A stretch of DNA of 64,000 nt from Nemopilema nomurai (Eukaryota; Cnidaria; Scyphozoa; Rhizostomeae; Rhizostomatidae), in contig PEDN01001366.1 of assembly GCA_003864495.1 (NCBI GenBank), forward strand, positions 248,001 to 312,000. Reading direction: 5' to 3'. The notes beneath the pieces were generated by a model. That model was not told the DNA's origin, did no database searches, and saw only the letters and a list, made by a program, of their open reading frames with translations. A program made the position numbers and the translations under genes. Shown piece after piece: positions 58,979 through 64,000 of this stretch; the stretch's first letter is position 1; each line of letters begins with the position of its first letter.

Positions 58979-61551
58979 ATGACCTCATCCTTCAAGCCTT
59001 GGGAAGCTGGAGCAAATGAAAGACAGGATCAGGCAGGTTATGGTAGCAGACCATTTGTGAGAATTCCACCTGGATCAGCAAGAGTAAATGAGAAAATGAA
59101 CAGGTCAGGTTCACCACCCCCAATCCCTTCGAGACAAAGAAATGATGAGAACAGGTTCTCTAATCAAACGTATGGCTCATATTATGGACCTTCAAATTAT
59201 GGAATGTATGGTGGTGGAGGTAGAGTGAATTATTGCTATTGTACTAACTAGAGGTGATAAAGTTTTGTAATCACGTCTTTACATTAGCCATAAAGTTTTG
59301 ATGCAGTATATGTACACAAATGCTAACCAGTAGGGGATAAACAGAAACTTCAAGACATTTTCTTCTACATTCCACAAACACAGCTGACATACTAATGTAA
59401 CATCAAATTATAGATGTCTGCAGTGTAATGTGTTGTGAAATTTTTAAAATAATGTTTTCACTGAATAATGAAACATTTGTTTATTCATAACTTGATAGCA
59501 ATTTGATTGTAAGGTTTTAGCCATTCAATTCAATGTGCAAGAGCTCTGCTTACAATTTATAAATACCCAAAAATATGGAAATTATCTATTAATTGTATTC
59601 CCAAAACAGCCTGGAATAGTGAATGCATGTTATTTGTACCTCAAAGGGAACTAAGTTTTAAGGTTTCAATCCTTAAAATCTGTGTGACAAAACTCTTCTA
59701 GATATGCATAAATCTAGAAACAGTGGTGTAGTGCATTCAAAATAAAAGGAGGACAATTGCAAAAATAGTGCTAAACACCCCTGAGACCGATCCCCAGCTC
59801 TACACCCCTTTTTACAAGTACTCTTTCATTTTTTAGGGTACAGCTATGGAAATTACCCATACTTACACAATAGATCGATTGGTTATGGCCAAAACAACAT
59901 GGTCCCAAGCACATTTGCAAGAAGAGCTGAGGACTCATGCAGACCCGCTTTTGACTCAGTGCAATCAGTTGTGCAAGCATTTGCTTCTGTTGCAACAATG
60001 CTTGACTCAACCTTTTTTGCTGTGCACAGCTCTTTCAGAGCAGTGCTTGGAGTAGCAGATCAGCTATCTGGCTTACGAACTCACATTGTAAATACTTTAG
60101 GTGCCTTTACCATTTTCAAATTTGTTCGAAATATATTTAGGAAAATAATGAGATGGCTAAGATTAAGGAATGTGGATGTGGAAGTGCTAGAAAGTGATGC
60201 ATGGACAGATGCAGCTAAGGACATAGCAGATAAACAGCGGAAATCGAAGTCATGGCCAGTTGTGCTGTTCTTTGCTGTAGTTCTAGGCACACCCTGGCTC
60301 ATCTGGAAGCTTTTACAAACACTTTCAAATGATGAAAACATAGAGGAATGGATAACAGGTTGGTTTTTCAATCAAATGAAATTTATAGGGTACAGCATTA
60401 TATGCAAACTCTTTAAATGCAACTGAAGTGATTTTACATTGTATGCTGACTATCAGGGCATGAAAAAAAATTTTGCTTCCTACAACGGGACAAAAATCAT
60501 GCATAGATTTCCTGCAAAGATAGAAATATTCAAAAGAAAAGATATCTCAAAAACAGTATTGATATGTTGTAACTGATGAAAATAAAAATCTCCAGGCTAC
60601 TCTTCTTTTTTCTTTTTGATGAACATAAAAGAACAAACATTTTTCTTGCATAGCATTTTTGCAAATATTTCCTGCAGAACTTTACTCCTGAAAATGTCCA
60701 GTGACCGCATGGTCACATGGTTGGCTGGGTTTTCATGCCCTGCTGACTATTTACTAAAGGAAAGGAAATTATGACCTTCATAAAATTTAACCTTTTATCT
60801 ACCCTAACTTCATTATGCTTTTTTATTGCAGGTAATGGTGAACATTTCGAAGCTAAAGCTGAATATGACTTTGATGCTGAGAATGAAGATGAGATTTCAT
60901 TTCAAGAAGGGGACACTCTGAGAGTTGCTCCCAAACACAAGCAGCCTCATGTGCGAGGATGGCTTCTTGCAAGTGCTGATGGGAAAATTTCCGGGCTGGT
61001 TCCTGCCAATCATGTCAAGGTGAATCATTTGAAATTTTTCTTCTTTATTCTGTAGACATTTTGGTGTGCTTTCTACACACAAGATTGACCTATTCACCTC
61101 AAAATCATTCGCAGTCTGATCTTTGATTATGTCTGGTTTTATTGTTCAAATTTGCTTCATTGGTTTAATGACAAGGTACAAATATGTATAAACATGCTGC
61201 AAATTAAGAATCAATGGAATATTAGAAGACATCTAATAAAGTTGGCAATATCTTTTTTATTCAGGAGGTAATAGTCATTTAAATATGTTAAAAGTGCCTT
61301 TGAAACATGCTTGAATGGAATTGGCTTCATGATTTCAGCAGACATCATTCTCTAACACTTTTTGCTTTCTGTAGATTCTTGGTCGTAGAAGAGGCACCTC
61401 CAGAAGGAAAAGGGAAAGAACAGGCCAGGAGATTGTAGAAGTGAAAACTGAGCAACTTAACAATTTAAAGCCTGACGAAATCGGAGTAGTGAATGCTCCG
61501 AATAGTAGCAATAATCTAGATGATTTTTATGATGACGCCAATTCTACATGA
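58979..61551 (+). CDS. PEX13: Peroxisomal membrane protein PEX13, four exons
   Basis: PEX13 is a docking component of the peroxisomal matrix-protein importer, binding PEX5 and PEX14. Exons 58979-59219, 59837-60358, 60832-61019 and 61375-61551 splice in phase to 375 residues. The start MTSSFKPWEAGANERQ is followed by a Pro/Arg segment (SGSPPPIPSRQ) and a Tyr/Gly-rich region (YGSYYGPSNYGMYGGGG, GYSYGNYPYLH), now known in this family to form the import phase. The amphipathic and membrane part follows (RPAFDSVQSVVQAFASVATM to VVLFFAVVLGTPWLIWKLL). The SH3 domain at about 256-318 reads AKAEYDFDAENEDEISFQEG ... GLVPANHVKIL, with the ALYDY-equivalent AEYDF. The C-terminus is charged. It is the only plus-strand gene recognised. 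Confidence 0.95.
59725..59806. mobile_element. Short foldback element in PEX13 intron 1
   Basis: GGTGTAGTGC (59725-59734) is nearly inverse to GCTCTACACC (59797-59806). The roughly 80-bp span between them is non-coding. It is probably a tiny MITE or SINE fragment just upstream of exon 2. Confidence 0.35.
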
Positions 61552-64000
61552 TCCCCATAGAATTTTGAATCCATTAAGATTCAAATCGCACGAATTATTT
61601 GAGATGGCATGAGTTTTTCTTGTATCTAACCTACATTAGTGCAATAGTGGCGTTTTGCCCTTGGCCCTTGTCCTATTGAAAGCGCCCTACAGAATAATAT
61701 TGTAATATAATGCCAACATCTTCAACAGCTGTAACACATATTTCGCAAACCTCAACCTTGTATATTTGTCAGTAAAGACTCTTGAAATTTACTAAGCTAG
61801 AACTGCGCGATATTTCATTCAAAGCTTCTAACTTCAAAGCTTAAAACTTATCATTGTGTAGCAGAGAGGAAGCGAGTGAATCTAGGTATATATAAATATA
61901 ATTGAGCCGAGCGTTTTGGGGTATTTTTGTCCCTCTTAAGTATTAGGACGAAATGGATTTTGCTGATTTTGCTATGATTAGTAAAGCGTGATTATATGAA
62001 ATGAAATCAATGTCAATAGCGTAATTATTTAAACGTTTTTGAACTTTTCTAAAAAAAGTAATCACAGAAATGGTATTTGACAGTTCTGTACAATTAAGTG
62101 TTGTGGGCGGTATAGAGCGGTTGCTGCGTGGTAATGTCGAGACTGGAGTTTCCTCTCTTGGTTTCTCGAGACTTCCTTTCCTCACAGAGCGCCCATTTGT
62201 CTGTCTTTGACTACCATAAGGTCACGTTCCAGCCCAGCCCTTTTTAGCTAGACAATGTCAGACCGAAACGACTTCTTCGACGAAGGCATGCTTATCTGCG
62301 TGAATCATGTCTTTGACTTGTTGCGTGAACCATGTCCGTGCAGAGGCGTTTACCAGACAAATGTCTCCAAGATATAGAGCAATAGAGAGCTTGTCCGTGT
62401 AATTAACGCACTACATGAAGGAGCATCTGAGATGAAGAGTTGTTTTGGGAAATCGACTTGGGTAACTTACTAGATAGGGGTATTCCCATGATGGCGCTAA
62501 CGTACCGACTAGGACTCTGACTTGTAAATCATCATGTCTTCTTTTCTCGTCATAATAATTCATCTAGTTTGCTTTTACTCTCAACTGCATCGCCACAACA
62601 CAGCACAAAGCAATACTAATGGAAAATATTCTGTATTGAATGACTTCTGCTGTCGTACAAAAATGGGCCCGTGCAGCCATTGTTGATAGGGCTAAAAGCT
62701 CTCACAAATATGACAATTTTAGTTTTTTTCACTGAAATTAATGCTTGAAAAGGAAGAAAAGTAACATATACACGAATCTGTATCAGCTATGGTAAATTCA
62801 GCATTGCGTACAGTATACCAATAGGAACCAGCAAGCCTTCAATTGTCTCTTTTCTTGGCCTTCTCATCTAATGCTCACTCGGCTTGCGATTTGTTTGGCA
62901 TGTAATTTTGGAAGTTAATGGGATTGTATGATCAACTGGGCGCTCGAAGTCTCCGTGGAAAGTGATCAGTTGCAGTCATATAGTAATTGTCTATAGAACA
63001 AAGTTCTTGAAACAGCGACTAGCCTACAGGCTCAAATGATTAATGGCTAATTAAGTAGGGTAAAGGAAAAAATAATCTTCAGCAAAGATAGGAAGTTTTT
63101 CAAAAAGTACACCATAAATGAATCCGTAAGGTATCACTTTCTCACCACTTCCCCCTATTTCTTGAATTTCATTATTTTCTAAGTAAATCAAGAATATATT
63201 TCGAATGTTAGAATTTTGATAAATATCTAGGGATAAATGCAGAACAAGGTAAGGCAGCCGTGACAAGTTGCAGATTTAAGGGGCACCTTAGCGAATTTGC
63301 CCCTCCACTCGCTGAGTTGAAGCTGGTCTCACGCTCTTTTCTGGAAATTGTGTGCCCATTATAAAAATATTTCTTTTGAAGAGAAAAGGCCTTCGAAGTT
63401 TAATGAGAAATCTCAGGTTAACCACAATGACGGAGGAGGATGCAATGCCAAGGAAAATCGAAGATAAATTATCAGCTAGCAAGCTTTCAGATTATACTTT
63501 TAAGATAACATTAATTATGTTCAGAATAAAATATATTGCTTTCATGGAATTGATTTTTAATGATTTTTTTAAAAACCTTTCTGTCAGGAGTAATACTCGG
63601 AAACTGTTACACTCGTCGCCAATGCCGGAAACCTTTCTGCACCCCTTCAAACTTTCTCTGAACTCGCCCCCTGCCAACTCGCCTGGACTAGCAGACTTTA
63701 TTAATAGCATTTCTAATTTTGAATTCCTTGCTTGTTTTGTCGGTTGCAACGATTATGCTGATTCAAATATTCTAAATCCAATCTCATGACGCTCATCCAA
63801 GATTAGAAAAAATTCAGCTGAGTGCTATTTGGAATTTTTAATTTTCGCAAACAATTTTAATGCGAGCTTTGCGACATTTACGACATTCTAAAAAAGCTTA
63901 GCGAGCTTTATGATCCTTGCCATTGACCCCTTTAGAAAGATTTGGCTAGCCAACTGTAACCCATTTAGTTTCTAAAATTGGTTAAATTGAAATATGGAAC
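61552..64000. other. Region downstream of PEX13, unassigned
   Basis: The PEX13 3' UTR lies at the left end. Beyond about 61.8 kb there are short ORFs on both strands (for example 63352-63789 plus and 63492-63749 minus, which overlap each other), none with recognisable similarity. A possible minus-strand terminal exon at 62258-62410 is listed separately. Confidence 0.4.
62258..62410 (-). CDS. Possible terminal exon of an unknown minus-strand gene
   Basis: After an AG (CTTCATGTAG) at 62411-62412, a 50-codon open frame runs to TGA at 62258. It includes SIALYLGDICLVNASARTWF and ends EEVVSV. Composition looks protein-like, but no family or partner exon is recognised. Equally it may be a fragment of a degraded mobile element. 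Confidence 0.15.
   Translation of the reverse strand, partial: CVNYTDKLSIALYLGDICLVNASARTWFTQQVKDMIHADKHAFVEEVVSV

Noticed and set aside
63352..63789. 145-aa plus-strand ORF
   Set aside because: It overlaps an antisense ORF of similar quality, is rich in Phe/Ile from AT bias, and shows no recognisable domain or splice context.

Overview
This is eukaryotic, intron-rich, AT-rich animal DNA. The genes have many short exons (30-350 bp) with GT-AG introns of about 0.2-2 kb, and their exon-encoded peptides align well with metazoan proteins. Two of them, ARMC3 and IQANK1, are restricted mostly to ciliated eukaryotes. A marine invertebrate, most likely a cnidarian, fits the composition, gene structure and small foldback repeats; this is an inference from overall style, not a diagnostic character.

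Layout, left to right. (1) 221-314: a probable first coding exon of a minus-strand gene running off the left edge, with two E2F-like sites upstream. (2) 2048-15248, minus: ARMC3, 26 exons rebuilt, with a disrupted exon near the C-terminus. (3) 15.4-20.4 kb: a LINE remnant, a small ORF with a signal-like N-terminus, and a 44-bp tandem array. (4) 20453-23864, minus: a four-exon class I SAM methyltransferase with two foldback elements in its introns. (5) 23.9-31.1 kb: mostly unassigned. (6) 31132-39064, minus: GALE (UDP-galactose 4-epimerase), 10 exons, one of which is recognisable but five bases short. (7) 41545-48291, minus: IQANK1, 13 exons. (8) 49200-51701, minus: RRM2, the S-phase small subunit of ribonucleotide reductase, with a KEN box and an E2F/CCAAT promoter. 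(9) 53998-58205, minus: RPS7 (eS7), 8 coding exons. Introns 4, 5 and 6 each carry a C/D-box snoRNA of one family, and a fourth copy lies beyond the 3' end. (10) 58979-61551, plus: PEX13, divergent from RPS7. (11) 61.5-64 kb: nothing firmly assigned.

The genes are ordinary housekeeping and ciliary loci with no operon-like pathway logic. The shared regulatory units are the RPS7/PEX13 divergent promoter and the snoRNA-hosting RPS7 introns.

The most noteworthy items are the multi-copy intronic snoRNA family predicted to target the LSU rRNA P-loop, and the frame-breaking single-base indels confined to single exons of GALE and ARMC3. The indels look more like consensus errors or local decay than functional biology. 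I did not find a convincing new multi-gene system. All exon boundaries were read by eye from splice signals, reading-frame phase and remembered homologues, without alignment software.
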